A program made the translations under genes and the position numbers. Positions 13,202 to 21,670 of a stretch of DNA of 55,930 bases are shown in pieces (the first letter of the stretch is position 1; each line of letters starts with the position of its first letter). A model generated the notes under the pieces. The model was given only the letters and a program-made list of their open reading frames with translations. It was not told where the DNA came from and made no database searches. Source of the DNA: DMER64 sp041652255 (GTDB taxonomy: Bacteria; Bacteroidota; Bacteroidia; Bacteroidales; UBA932). The stretch covers positions 1 through 55,930 of the forward strand of contig JBAZHT010000005.1 in NCBI GenBank assembly GCA_041652255.1. The letters are read 5' to 3'.

Positions 13202-14467
13202 ATGGAAAGAATAGATACCTGGCTGGAAAAGATCATTGTGAATCTGGGAATAGCCGAGAACGTGGCACCTTATCTGAGGTTGCTGGTTTTGCTGGTAATA
13301 ACTGGATTGCTTTCCTGGCTTTTTTTCTATCTCACCAAGCGGATCGTAAAAGGTTTTTTATACAGGTATGTAAAAAAAACAAAGACAAAATGGGATGACC
13401 TTTTAATGGATAATAAGGTCTTTTTCAACTTAGCCCATATTGTCCCGGCTATCGTGATCAGATTGATTGCTCCGGTATTGTTCAGGGACTTTGATAAACT
13501 GCTGCCCTTCATTGTCAAACTTACAGACAGTTACCTGATCATAGTCATATTACTGGTGATCACGGCTTCGCTGCGTGTAGCGGAAAAGTTGCTGGCAAAA
13601 TCAAAGGCATTTGCGGACAAACCGGTTTCCAGCTATTTTCAGTTGATACGGATCATACTTTATATTGCTGCTGGCATCCTGGTTTTATCTGTGCTGCTTG
13701 GTAAATCTCCCGTATATTTTCTGAGTGCCTTCGGGGCCATGACGGCTATCATCATGTTGATCTTCAAGGATACCATCCTGGGACTTGTAGCCAGCGTCCA
13801 GATATCGGCCAATGACATGGTACGTGTGGGAGACTGGGTGGAAATGCCAAAATTCAATGCAGACGGGGACGTTCTGGCCATCAACCTCAATACGGTTAAG
13901 GTACAGAACTGGGATAAAACGGTGACCACCATCCCCACGTATTATTTTATTACCGACAGTTTCAAAAACTGGCGTGGCATGCAGGAAAGCGGAGGCAGAC
14001 GGATAAAAAGGGCTTTATACATAAATGCACGAACGGTAAAATTCGTAGACCCCGAAACAAGAGAACGGTATTTAGAGTATTATTTGTTGAAGGACTACAT
14101 TACCCAACGTCAGAAAGATATTGACCGTCACAATAAGGAACACAACATAGATACTTCGGTCCTGATCAACGGAAGGCGCATGACCAACCTGGGGGTTTTC
14201 CGTCATTACGTGGAATCTTATTTACGCAACCATCCCGGGATAAGAAACGACATGACCTTAATGGTTAGGCAGTTGAACATTGAAGACCGTGGTATACCAA
14301 TAGAAATCTATTGCTTTACCACTACTACCGAATGGGTGAAATACGAAGAGATACAGGCCGATATATTCGATCATTTACTGGCTGCTGTCTCTTTCTTTGA
14401 TCTGGAAATATTCCAGCAACCCGGCGGAAGTGATATAACCCGGGCCTTTACCGGGAAAAGCGCCTAA
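13202..14467 (+). CDS. Mechanosensitive channel of the MscS superfamily, YbdG-like
   Basis: An inner-membrane channel that opens under membrane tension and releases solutes on osmotic downshock. The 421-residue protein has about five transmembrane helices in the first 190 residues, the last being the pore helix with SAFGAMTAIIMLIFKDTILG, then the beta domain with MVRVGDWVEMP and the vestibule. The long C-terminal insertion and the segment VTTIPTYYFITDSFKNWRGM match the YbdG (MscM) subgroup rather than MscS itself, which is about 290 residues. It begins 19 bases after the radical SAM gene and is probably the last gene of that transcript. The convergent mtgA gene ends ten bases away. Confidence 0.9.
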   Translation: MERIDTWLEKIIVNLGIAENVAPYLRLLVLLVITGLLSWLFFYLTKRIVKGFLYRYVKKTKTKWDDLLMDNKVFFNLAHIVPAIVIRLIAPVLFRDFDKLLPFIVKLTDSYLIIVILLVITASLRVAEKLLAKSKAFADKPVSSYFQLIRIILYIAAGILVLSVLLGKSPVYFLSAFGAMTAIIMLIFKDTILGLVASVQISANDMVRVGDWVEMPKFNADGDVLAINLNTVKVQNWDKTVTTIPTYYFITDSFKNWRGMQESGGRRIKRALYINARTVKFVDPETRERYLEYYLLKDYITQRQKDIDRHNKEHNIDTSVLINGRRMTNLGVFRHYVESYLRNHPGIRNDMTLMVRQLNIEDRGIPIEIYCFTTTTEWVKYEEIQADIFDHLLAAVSFFDLEIFQQPGGSDITRAFTGKSA

Positions 14468-14477
14468 ATTTTTTTTA

Positions 14478-15152
14478 TCAGGGGATAGCTATCCAATCCA
14501 TTTGCCGGAGGATTTCCCGGCTGCGCCTGAGAATGTATGCCGAGGGGGTGCGTGAACTGAATCGCAACGGATTGGGCAGCGTGGCTGCAATCAACGAGGC
14601 CTGCTGTTTGGTCAGCGCCGAGGCCGGGATATTGAAGTGCTCCCGGGCCACCGCCTGTGCCCCGTAAATCCCTTTTCCCATTTCAATGGAATTCAGGTAA
14701 ACTTCCAGGATCCTTTCTTTGCTCCAGAACAATTCCAGCAGAAACGTAAAATAGGCTTCCAGTCCTTTTCGAGACCAGGAAGACCGGGGCCACAGAAAAA
14801 GATTTTTAGCCGTTTGTTGGGTAATGGTGCTGGCTCCCCTGGGTCTGCGGCGGGTTTCGTTTTCCTTACGGGCTTTTTGAATTTGTTCCAGATCAAAGCC
14901 TTTATGTTCAAAAAACCGCTGGTCTTCAGATGCAATCACTGCCCTTTGCAGGTTTATGGAAATTTCCTCTAAAGGAATCCAATTGTGATGAATAACCGGT
15001 TTTTCTCCCTCTTTTTTCTGTTCCGAGTAACGTATCAGCATCAAAGGAGTAAAAGGAACCGGTACAAATTTGTAAAGAAGAACAAACAGGATGCTTAACG
15101 CAACCAGGCCAATGATCAGCCGCATGAGGTGTTTTAAAACCCTTCTCAACAT
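14478..15152 (-). CDS. mtgA: Monofunctional peptidoglycan glycosyltransferase (GT51)
   Basis: Polymerises lipid II into glycan strands at the outer face of the inner membrane, without a transpeptidase domain. The 224-residue protein has one N-terminal membrane helix (about residues 10-30) and a GT51 domain with the catalytic Glu76 in ASEDQRFFEHKG, the second motif RGASTITQQTAKNLFL, RKGLEAYFTFLLE and ILEVYLNSIEMGKGIYG. This is the usual length for MtgA. It is the last gene of a minus-strand cluster tpiA-prmA-GNAT-racemase-mtgA with small gaps, 11 bases after the racemase-like gene. A wall-synthesis enzyme next to a possible amino-acid racemase is suggestive but may be chance. Confidence 0.94.
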   Translation of the reverse strand: MLRRVLKHLMRLIIGLVALSILFVLLYKFVPVPFTPLMLIRYSEQKKEGEKPVIHHNWIPLEEISINLQRAVIASEDQRFFEHKGFDLEQIQKARKENETRRRPRGASTITQQTAKNLFLWPRSSWSRKGLEAYFTFLLELFWSKERILEVYLNSIEMGKGIYGAQAVAREHFNIPASALTKQQASLIAATLPNPLRFSSRTPSAYILRRSREILRQMDWIAIP

Positions 15153-15163
15153 GGCGCGTATGA

Positions 15164-16243
15164 CTAATTCCGGTGACGGATCTTTTTGTCTATGTATTTT
15201 GAATTGAGCAACCGGAGGATACCCATGTAATCCAGCTTGAATTCCAGGACGTTCCCGACTTTGTATTTTTTTGGATTGTCTCCCAGGTCTATCACCAGCA
15301 TGTCTGAGCTTCCGCCTACAATAGAAACATCCCCGTCTGCAGGGAAGAGGTGTTTCCGGTCCACATCCAGTAGACCTACATCTACCAATGCCCGGTAACT
15401 TGTTTTTCCCTGGAGCGAATCGTCAAAAACAGGTGTGTCTCCTTCCAGGTTGGTCCCGAACTCTCCTACGGGAATCTGTGGTTTTTCTATCAATTCTATG
15501 ATCTCGGTAAAGAGCACAAATACGTCGGTCCGCATTTTCTTAAGGGTGGTGTTGTTGTATACATCGGTTCCGCAGAAAAGCGTTTCGCCTACACGAAAAT
15601 GATTGATCCCGGCGGGCAGCAGCCGTTGGAAGATGAGGGGGATGGTTACGGAAGATCCTCCGGATACGTATTTGATCTTTTTGTTGAATTTGGCTTCTAT
15701 CAATTGCTGGTACAGGCAAAGCTGTATGAGTTTGTCCTGGTTGGGAAGTACCCCGTACAGGCAGCTCAGGTTGGCCCCGATCCCCACTACTTCAATATTA
15801 TCCAACCGGAAAACTTTGTCGTAAAAATCCAATACGCTGTCCCGCATGACTCCTTCACGCAATTCTCCCAATTCAATCATTATGATGATCTTATGGGTCT
15901 TCCCTTGCCTTTCAGCTTCTTTTGCAAGAAGTTTTATGGTCTCTATCTCTGTGTTCATGCTGATGTCTGCATATTGCACCAGATTTTTGATTCCCCTTTT
16001 TGCAGGTGGTTTGATGTATATGGTTTCAATGTCCGGTCTGATGGATTTGATTAATTTCAGATTGGATACCCTGGAATCACAAACCTGGTTGATGTTCAGG
16101 CGAAGCACTTCCTGTATGTAATCCTTATTACCGCACAGGAGTTTGGTTACAATAGACCATTGGATATTTCTTTTTTTGAAAAGTTTGTCCAGGTAGTCAA
16201 AATTGGCTTTCAGTTTGGCTGTGTCCAGCGATATATATGCCAT
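15164..16243 (-). CDS. Alanine/ornithine racemase-family PLP enzyme
   Basis: A fold-type III PLP enzyme related to alanine racemase and the ornithine racemase of clostridia. The 359-residue chain starts directly with the barrel (MAYISLDTAKLKANFDYL) and has the cofactor Lys34 in IVTKLLCGN. It continues with MNTEIETIKLLAKEA, IELGELREGV, the phosphate-binding SGGSSVTIPLI and the NHFRVGETLFCG segment typical of this subgroup, followed by a short C-terminal beta domain. Ordinary alanine racemase has a Tyr general base in its C-terminal domain; which residue serves here is not obvious. The likely reaction is interconversion of L- and D-forms of alanine, ornithine or a similar amino acid. It lies four bases from the GNAT gene and 11 from mtgA. 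Substrate is unassigned. Confidence 0.82.
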   Translation of the reverse strand: MAYISLDTAKLKANFDYLDKLFKKRNIQWSIVTKLLCGNKDYIQEVLRLNINQVCDSRVSNLKLIKSIRPDIETIYIKPPAKRGIKNLVQYADISMNTEIETIKLLAKEAERQGKTHKIIIMIELGELREGVMRDSVLDFYDKVFRLDNIEVVGIGANLSCLYGVLPNQDKLIQLCLYQQLIEAKFNKKIKYVSGGSSVTIPLIFQRLLPAGINHFRVGETLFCGTDVYNNTTLKKMRTDVFVLFTEIIELIEKPQIPVGEFGTNLEGDTPVFDDSLQGKTSYRALVDVGLLDVDRKHLFPADGDVSIVGGSSDMLVIDLGDNPKKYKVGNVLEFKLDYMGILRLLNSKYIDKKIRHRN

Positions 16244-16247
16244 GACA

Positions 16248-16688
16248 TTAGTTTTTGTGGTACCTCATTTCAAGGTATTTATTGGTAAAGCCCAATTTTT
16301 CGTAAAGGATCTTTGCAGGGTTATTCGGTTCTACATGCAGGGCCACATTGCCGTCGGCCGTTTCCAGGGCCAGCTGCATCATTTTTTTGCCGATCCCCTG
16401 TCCCCTGAATCCGTTATGGGTAGCTATGTAGACCAGCAAATTTTCAGGTACAAATCCTTGCATGCCTGTCTTTGTAACCACGACCACACAGGTTATGGTT
16501 CCCTCCCGGGAAGACTGCAGAATGAATCCCCCGGGTGATTCGGTATCTTTTAGCGCATAATTGATGGCTTTTTCAATATCGGAGGGATTGTCCCCGAATT
16601 GTTCCAGGTGTTTTGCAAGGAAAGCCACCATGGCTGATTTCTGTTCTTTACCGGGTTTGTTATTTTGGTCGTAGCGTAAAATTTCCAT
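16248..16688 (-). CDS. GNAT-family N-acetyltransferase
   Basis: A 146-residue acetyltransferase of the GNAT fold. The acetyl-CoA loop is seen in NLLVYIATHNGFRGQGIGKKMMQLAL (pattern R/Q-G-x-G-I-G near residues 105-111), followed by NVALHVEPNNPAKILYEKLGF with the usual N-x-A-x-x-x-Y-x-x-x-G-F end. Length is typical for a single-domain GNAT. It lies 11 bases after prmA and four before the racemase-like gene, all in one minus-strand cluster. Substrate cannot be assigned; small-molecule amines or a protein N-terminus are equally possible. Cytoplasmic, with no signal peptide. Confidence 0.88.
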   Translation of the reverse strand: MEILRYDQNNKPGKEQKSAMVAFLAKHLEQFGDNPSDIEKAINYALKDTESPGGFILQSSREGTITCVVVVTKTGMQGFVPENLLVYIATHNGFRGQGIGKKMMQLALETADGNVALHVEPNNPAKILYEKLGFTNKYLEMRYHKN

Positions 16689-16699
16689 GATTTTTTCTT

Positions 16700-17578
16700 T
16701 TATGGTTTTTTATGGATTTTTTCCAGGTGCAGCAGTACCCACTCTTCTTTGTCCTTCCTTTCCACCAGGGTTAATCCGTTTCTGTTTGCGGCATCGGTTA
16801 ATTCAGGGACATCCTCTGGATAGAACCCGCTGATCAAAAGATGTCCTCCGTCCGGTCCGAGTCCGTTGGACAGGGTGTCCATTTCATCCTTCAGGATGTT
16901 CTTGTGAATGTTGGCAAGGATCAGTCCGTACCGGTTACTTTGTATGAGAGCTGCATCTCCCGGTTTTACAACAATCTTGTGAGCTATACGGTTCCTTCGG
17001 GCATTTTCCCGGCAGGAATGAATGGCCCGTCGGTCATTGTCCAGTGCATGTACCGGTAGGGCAGCGTTCATTTTTGCAGCAAGAATGGCCAAAATACCGG
17101 TCCCGCAACCCAGATCCAAAACGTGCCTGTTTTTGATTGATCCGCTTTCTTCCATTTCCAGCAGTGTTTCCAGCATCATGTATGTAGTCGGATGATGCCC
17201 CGTTCCAAAAGAGGATTCCGGCTGAATGACCAATCTCCATTTTGTTACGGGCCACACGGAGATCATTGAATCCCTGCCCGGAGCCCTTATGTTGCATCCT
17301 TTTCCTGCATTGACAGTTACGGGATCAAAGCGGGATTCCCAATCCGTATTCCAATTTTTTTCAGGAACGAATTCCTTGGAATACCCTGAAATGCCGTAAG
17401 TTCGGAGTAAAAGTCTAAGGTGGGATTCGTTGAATGCTTCCGCAGGAATATATGCCTGCAGGATAGGAGAAGCCGTTAGAAAACCGCTGTATCCGATCTC
17501 CGCAAGCTCTGCCGTAAGAATGCCTTCCGTTTCTTCCTTGTACGGCTCAATGGTTATGCTGACTGCAATGTGATCCAT
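16700..17578 (-). CDS. prmA: Ribosomal protein L11 methyltransferase
   Basis: Methylates lysines and the N-terminus of ribosomal protein L11 with S-adenosylmethionine. The 292-residue protein has an N-terminal substrate-recognition domain (SITIEPYKEETEGILTAEL) and a class I methyltransferase domain. In the latter are the SSFGTGHHPTT motif typical of PrmA, the glycine-rich SAM loop LDLGCGTGILAI, the acidic ALDNDRRAI after strand 2, and LANIHKNIL in place of the usual NI/NP-x-N motif IV. Length is as expected. It follows tpiA after three bases, and translation of the two is probably linked. The modification is non-essential in most bacteria. Confidence 0.94.
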   Translation of the reverse strand: MDHIAVSITIEPYKEETEGILTAELAEIGYSGFLTASPILQAYIPAEAFNESHLRLLLRTYGISGYSKEFVPEKNWNTDWESRFDPVTVNAGKGCNIRAPGRDSMISVWPVTKWRLVIQPESSFGTGHHPTTYMMLETLLEMEESGSIKNRHVLDLGCGTGILAILAAKMNAALPVHALDNDRRAIHSCRENARRNRIAHKIVVKPGDAALIQSNRYGLILANIHKNILKDEMDTLSNGLGPDGGHLLISGFYPEDVPELTDAANRNGLTLVERKDKEEWVLLHLEKIHKKP

Positions 17579-17581
17579 ATG

Positions 17582-18340
17582 TTAAGCAAACGATCCGGCT
17601 ATGGCCAGGAAATCGTCTGCTTTCAGGGAAGCGCCGCCTATAAGGCCGCCGTCCACATCCGGCCGGGCAAAAAGTTCTGCCGCATTCGAAGGTTTGCAGC
17701 TGCCCCCGTACAAGACAGGGGTAGATTTGGCAAGGTCTCCGAACGACTCGGCAAGAAATGAACGAATAAAGGCGTGCATTTCCTGTGCCTGTTCAGAAGT
17801 GGCTGTTTTTCCGGTGCCAATGGCCCAGACAGGTTCGTAAGCCACAATAACTTTTTTGAAATCATCGGGATCCAGCCTGAAAAGCACTTCGCGGATCTGG
17901 GAAGATACAACCTGAAAATGCATGTTGGCTTCACGTTCTTCAAGCACTTCGCCCACACAGAAAATAGGTCTGAGTCCGTTGGCCAGTACCCGTTGTATTT
18001 TTTCCAGCAGGATCTCGTTGGTTTCACCGTAATACTCCCGTCTTTCCGAATGTCCCAATATCACGTATTGACAAGGAACGGAAGCAAGCATTGCAGCAGA
18101 AACTTCTCCCGTGAAAGCTCCTTTTTCCCCGGCGGCGCAGTTCTGTGCCGACAATCCCGGATTTTTGTTATTACCAATGATCGCTGAAACAGTGCTCAGA
18201 TGGGTAAAAGGAGGTGCCACAATGAGTGTTACACCGGCAGGAACACTTTCAATGCTGCGAAGAATATCTTCTGTCAGTTTTATCCCTTCTTGGATGGTCG
18301 TGTTCATTTTCCAGTTGCCGGCCACAATTTTTTCTCTCAT
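17582..18340 (-). CDS. tpiA: Triosephosphate isomerase
   Basis: Interconverts dihydroxyacetone phosphate and glyceraldehyde 3-phosphate in glycolysis and gluconeogenesis. The 252-residue protein has all catalytic elements: NWKMN with the active-site Lys, LGHSERR with the electrophilic His, and AYEPVWAIGTGK with the catalytic Glu and the mobile loop, then LYGGS and GGLIGGASL for phosphate binding. Length is normal. It is the first gene of the minus-strand cluster and has its own -7 element at 18374-18381, back to back with the trigger factor promoter. prmA follows after three bases. Confidence 0.97.
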   Translation of the reverse strand: MREKIVAGNWKMNTTIQEGIKLTEDILRSIESVPAGVTLIVAPPFTHLSTVSAIIGNNKNPGLSAQNCAAGEKGAFTGEVSAAMLASVPCQYVILGHSERREYYGETNEILLEKIQRVLANGLRPIFCVGEVLEEREANMHFQVVSSQIREVLFRLDPDDFKKVIVAYEPVWAIGTGKTATSEQAQEMHAFIRSFLAESFGDLAKSTPVLYGGSCKPSNAAELFARPDVDGGLIGGASLKADDFLAIAGSFA

Positions 18341-18373
18341 ATATTTGATGTTTTTGATGATCTATCTATCCGG

Positions 18374-18381
18374 CAAAGGTA
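18374..18381 (-). promoter_or_regulatory. Bacteroidota -7 element for tpiA
   Basis: Minus-strand TACCTTTG fits TAnnTTTG and lies 33 bases before the tpiA start. It is divergent from the tig promoter, only about ten bases separating the two promoter regions. Confidence 0.6.
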
Positions 18382-18390
18382 AGAAAATGA

Positions 18391-18421
18391 TTGGTTTTTT
18401 GACGATTAATACCTACTTTTG
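18391..18421 (+). promoter_or_regulatory. Promoter of the tig-clpP-clpX operon
   Basis: TTG (18391-18393) serves as -33 and TACTTTTG (18414-18421) as -7, with a 20-base spacer, the standard Bacteroidota layout. The first transcribed bases CAGCCCCTT are identical to those after the rpsA promoter. Confidence 0.75.
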
Positions 18422-18444
18422 CAGCCCCTTATAAGATTAATACT

Positions 18445-19740
18445 ATGAATATCACTAAGAAACAAATTGATGACCTTTCCTTGCAGGTAACCGTATCTAT
18501 TGAAGAAAATGACTATAAAGAAAAGGTGAAGAAAGCCCTGAATGATGTCCGCAGAAAATTGGATATCAAAGGATTTAGAAAAGGAATGGTGCCTATGGGC
18601 ATGGTAGAGAAGATGTACGGACGTTCTACGTTACTGGAACAGGTAAATACGATCATCTCCCAGGCCCTGAACGATTATATGGAAAAGGAAGAAATTCGCA
18701 TTATTGGAGAACCCCTGGCATCGGAAGATCAGCCAAAGATTGATTGGGAAAATGAGGTTGACTTTTCATTTTCTTTTGATCTGATGTCGGCACCCAAAGT
18801 GGATATTCCCATAGACAAGGACCTGCATATTCCTCTTGTAAAAAAAGCGGTAACTGAAAAAGAAGTAAAAGAGTATATAACAGGACTTCTGAATCAGCAC
18901 GGGACCATGGATGTTGCCGACAAGGTAGAAAAGGAAGATTTTTTAAAGGTAGATCTCAGGCAGGGTGAAAACGTGATCGCCGATTCCTATCTGAACCTGA
19001 AGTCGGTTCCCAAACTAAAAGATAAGAAAGTCTTTATAGGGAAAACGGCCGGTGAAGAGGTTCAGGCAGATATAACGACCCTTTTTGCCAAAGAAGAAGA
19101 ACGTGCCATGCTGTTGCAGGTGAAGCCGGAAGAACTTGATAAATTTCCCGATCCGGAATTTACTTTCAAAGTGACTGAGATCAAACGTTTTAAAACGGCG
19201 GAGGAAAACCAGGAATTGTACGACAAATTGTACGGTGAAGGAACCGTTACCGGACACGATGCTTTCGTGGAAAAAGTCAAAGAACAGATTGAAAAGAACC
19301 ATGCAGGGGAAAGCAATTACCAATTTGCACAGGATGTTCGCAAAATACTTCTGGAAAAGGCTGACATCAAATTGCCCGAAAACCTCCTAAAACGTTGGTT
19401 ATTCGAAGGCAATGACGGCAAGTTTACCATGGAACAGATAGAGAAAGATTTTCCGACATTCCTGGAAGATTTTCGCTGGCAGCTTGTACGGGAATCCATC
19501 ATGAAGGCTGCCGATATCAAAGTAGAAAAAGACGATATGATACAAAGTGCCGTGGCCATGGCCCGTTATCAGTTTGCCATGTATGGTATGAACGATGTGC
19601 CTGACGAACATTTGATAAAGTATGCGGAAAGTATGCTGGCCAACGAAAAGGAAGCCAGGAATCTCTACGAAAGGGCTGAAGAAAATAAAGTAATTTCGTA
19701 TATTCGCGAAAACGTTTCAGTCGACAATAAAGAAGAATAA
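18445..19740 (+). CDS. tig: Trigger factor, ribosome-associated chaperone
   Basis: Binds the ribosome exit tunnel and shields nascent chains. The 431-residue product has the N-terminal ribosome-binding domain with the signature GFRKGMVPMGMVEKMYG (positions near 44-60; the canonical GFRxGKVP is altered to GMVP), a middle region and a long helical C-terminal arm domain. The middle segment after about residue 150 (VEKEDFLKVDLRQGENV) lacks obvious peptidyl-prolyl isomerase active-site residues, which is normal for Bacteroidota trigger factors. The gene leads an operon with clpP three bases downstream and clpX after it, the classical tig-clpP-clpX order, tying folding and degradation of new proteins together. 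Confidence 0.93.
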   Translation: MNITKKQIDDLSLQVTVSIEENDYKEKVKKALNDVRRKLDIKGFRKGMVPMGMVEKMYGRSTLLEQVNTIISQALNDYMEKEEIRIIGEPLASEDQPKIDWENEVDFSFSFDLMSAPKVDIPIDKDLHIPLVKKAVTEKEVKEYITGLLNQHGTMDVADKVEKEDFLKVDLRQGENVIADSYLNLKSVPKLKDKKVFIGKTAGEEVQADITTLFAKEEERAMLLQVKPEELDKFPDPEFTFKVTEIKRFKTAEENQELYDKLYGEGTVTGHDAFVEKVKEQIEKNHAGESNYQFAQDVRKILLEKADIKLPENLLKRWLFEGNDGKFTMEQIEKDFPTFLEDFRWQLVRESIMKAADIKVEKDDMIQSAVAMARYQFAMYGMNDVPDEHLIKYAESMLANEKEARNLYERAEENKVISYIRENVSVDNKEE

Positions 19741-19743
19741 CCC

Positions 19744-20421
19744 ATGACGGAATTTGAAAAATTTGCCATCAGGCACCAGGGTATCAGCAGCCAGAGTCTG
19801 CACAAGTACCAGTCTTTATACAGCAGTCCGGAAGGATCCATCACCCCTTATATTATTGAGGAACGTCAGCTGAATGTAGCCCAGATGGATGTTTTCAGCC
19901 GTCTTATGATGGATCGTATTCTTTTTCTGGGAGTTCCCATTTACGATGAAGTAGCCAACATTGTACAGGCCCAGCTTTTATTCCTGGATTCTGTGGATCC
20001 GGGAAAAGACATTCAGATGTATATTAACTCTCCCGGTGGGGCCGTAACGGCCGGTTTGGGCATTTACGACACCATGCAGCTGATCCATTCAGATGTGGCA
20101 ACCATTTGCACGGCCCAGGCAGCTTCAATGGCTGCTGTGCTTCTGGCCGCGGGCAATCCGGGAAAACGTTCGGCATTGGCTCATTCCCGGGTCATGATCC
20201 ATCAACCGATGGGCGGTGTTCAGGGACAGGCCTCGGATATGGCGATAGCCGTCAAAGAGATCCTGGAGCAGCAAAAACAATTGTACCAGATACTGGCCGA
20301 ACATACGGGTAAGTCACTGAAGCAGATCACAAAGGATGCAGACCGGGATTTTTGGATGTGTGCGGAAGAAGCGGTAAAATACGGGCTTGTTGACGAAGTC
20401 CTGAGAAAAACCAAAAAATAA
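19744..20421 (+). CDS. clpP: ATP-dependent Clp protease proteolytic subunit
   Basis: The serine peptidase of the ClpXP and ClpAP machines. The 225-residue protein has the full catalytic triad: Ser128 in AQAASMAAVLL, His153 in MIHQPMGG and Asp202 in DRDFWM. YINSPGG forms the oxyanion strand, and INSPGGAVTAGLGIYDTM is typical. Compared with E. coli the N-terminal region before PYIIEE is about 15 residues longer, a usual Bacteroidota feature. The TAA stop shares its last base with the ATG of clpX, so the two are translationally coupled and made in proportion. tig lies three bases upstream. Confidence 0.97.
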   Translation: MTEFEKFAIRHQGISSQSLHKYQSLYSSPEGSITPYIIEERQLNVAQMDVFSRLMMDRILFLGVPIYDEVANIVQAQLLFLDSVDPGKDIQMYINSPGGAVTAGLGIYDTMQLIHSDVATICTAQAASMAAVLLAAGNPGKRSALAHSRVMIHQPMGGVQGQASDMAIAVKEILEQQKQLYQILAEHTGKSLKQITKDADRDFWMCAEEAVKYGLVDEVLRKTKK

Positions 20422-21659
20422 TGCAGAAAAAACCGCTCGATACGGACCGTTGTTCCTTCTGCGGCAAATCCAGCAAAGAAACAGGGTTACTCATCACAGG
20501 CCTCCATGCATCCATTTGTGAAAACTGCCTTCGGGATGCAAATACAGTGTTGGGAGAAATGTACGGGAAGACGGGGCGTGATGAAGAACCGGCTCGTTAT
20601 CAACCTCAGGAGAGTCGGCTCAAAACGCCCAGGGAGATCCATGAATTTCTGGATCAGTATGTCATTGGTCAGGAAGAAGCCAAGAAATTTCTTTCTGTTG
20701 CCGTTTACAACCATTACAAAAGGATCCGTTCCAACGGGAAAAACAATGTGGATGTTGAAAAATCCAACATTCTGCTGGTCGGGCCTACCGGTACCGGGAA
20801 AACGCTTTTAGCCAACACTATAGCACGTATGTTGAACGTGCCTTTTGCCATAGTGGATGCCACGGTTTTGACCGAGGCCGGATACGTGGGGGAAGATGTG
20901 GAAAGCATCCTGACCCGTTTGTTGCAGGCTTCCAATTACAACGTTGCCAGTGCCGAGCAGGGTATAGTGTTCATAGATGAACTGGACAAGATCGCCCGGA
21001 AGAGCGATAATCCTTCCATTACCCGGGACGTATCCGGGGAAGGCGTGCAGCAGGCATTACTCAAATTGCTGGAAGGGACCGTAGTCAATGTCCCGCCCCA
21101 GGGTGGCAGGAAACATCCCGAACAGCATCTGATCCCCGTGAACACAAAAAACATCCTGTTTATTTGCGGAGGCGCTTTTGAAGGGATAGAGAGAAAAATT
21201 GCCAAGAGGCTGAATACGTCTGTCGTAGGGTATGGGATGGCCGAAAAGACGGCACGTATAGACAAGGATAACCTGATACGGTACGTGGCTCCCCAGGATC
21301 TGCGGTCTTACGGACTTATTCCCGAGATCGTCGGCCGGGTCCCGGTCATTACTTTCCTGGACAGGCTGGACCGTGCTGCATTGCTGGATATTTTGACAAA
21401 ACCCAAAAACGCATTGATAAAACAGTATAAACACCTTTTTGCCCTGGACGGGATCAAATTGTCCATAGACAAAGAGGTGATGGAGTATATTGTGGATACG
21501 GCTATTGAGTTCAAACTTGGAGCCAGGGGGTTACGTTCTATTTGCGAGGCCATTATGGTAGATGCCATGTATGAAGCGCCTTCTTCCGACAGGAAAACGC
21601 AGCGCATCACAATGCCGTATGCCGTAAAACGTATAGAAAAACTCACAAAAATCATTTAA
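20421..21659 (+). CDS. clpX: ClpX, unfoldase subunit of ClpXP
   Basis: AAA+ unfoldase that recognises tagged or damaged proteins and feeds them to ClpP. The 412-residue protein has the N-terminal zinc-binding domain with Cys11, Cys14, Cys33 and Cys36, Walker A GPTGTGKT, Walker B VFIDELDKI, the pore loop region GYVGEDVE and sensor II GARGLRSI. The loop that docks on ClpP, normally IGF in E. coli, reads VVGYG here, so the aromatic is Tyr rather than Phe. The start overlaps the clpP stop by one base. The M20 peptidase gene follows after 11 bases. Confidence 0.97.
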   Translation: MQKKPLDTDRCSFCGKSSKETGLLITGLHASICENCLRDANTVLGEMYGKTGRDEEPARYQPQESRLKTPREIHEFLDQYVIGQEEAKKFLSVAVYNHYKRIRSNGKNNVDVEKSNILLVGPTGTGKTLLANTIARMLNVPFAIVDATVLTEAGYVGEDVESILTRLLQASNYNVASAEQGIVFIDELDKIARKSDNPSITRDVSGEGVQQALLKLLEGTVVNVPPQGGRKHPEQHLIPVNTKNILFICGGAFEGIERKIAKRLNTSVVGYGMAEKTARIDKDNLIRYVAPQDLRSYGLIPEIVGRVPVITFLDRLDRAALLDILTKPKNALIKQYKHLFALDGIKLSIDKEVMEYIVDTAIEFKLGARGLRSICEAIMVDAMYEAPSSDRKTQRITMPYAVKRIEKLTKII

Positions 21660-21670
21660 ATCAAGATGTT

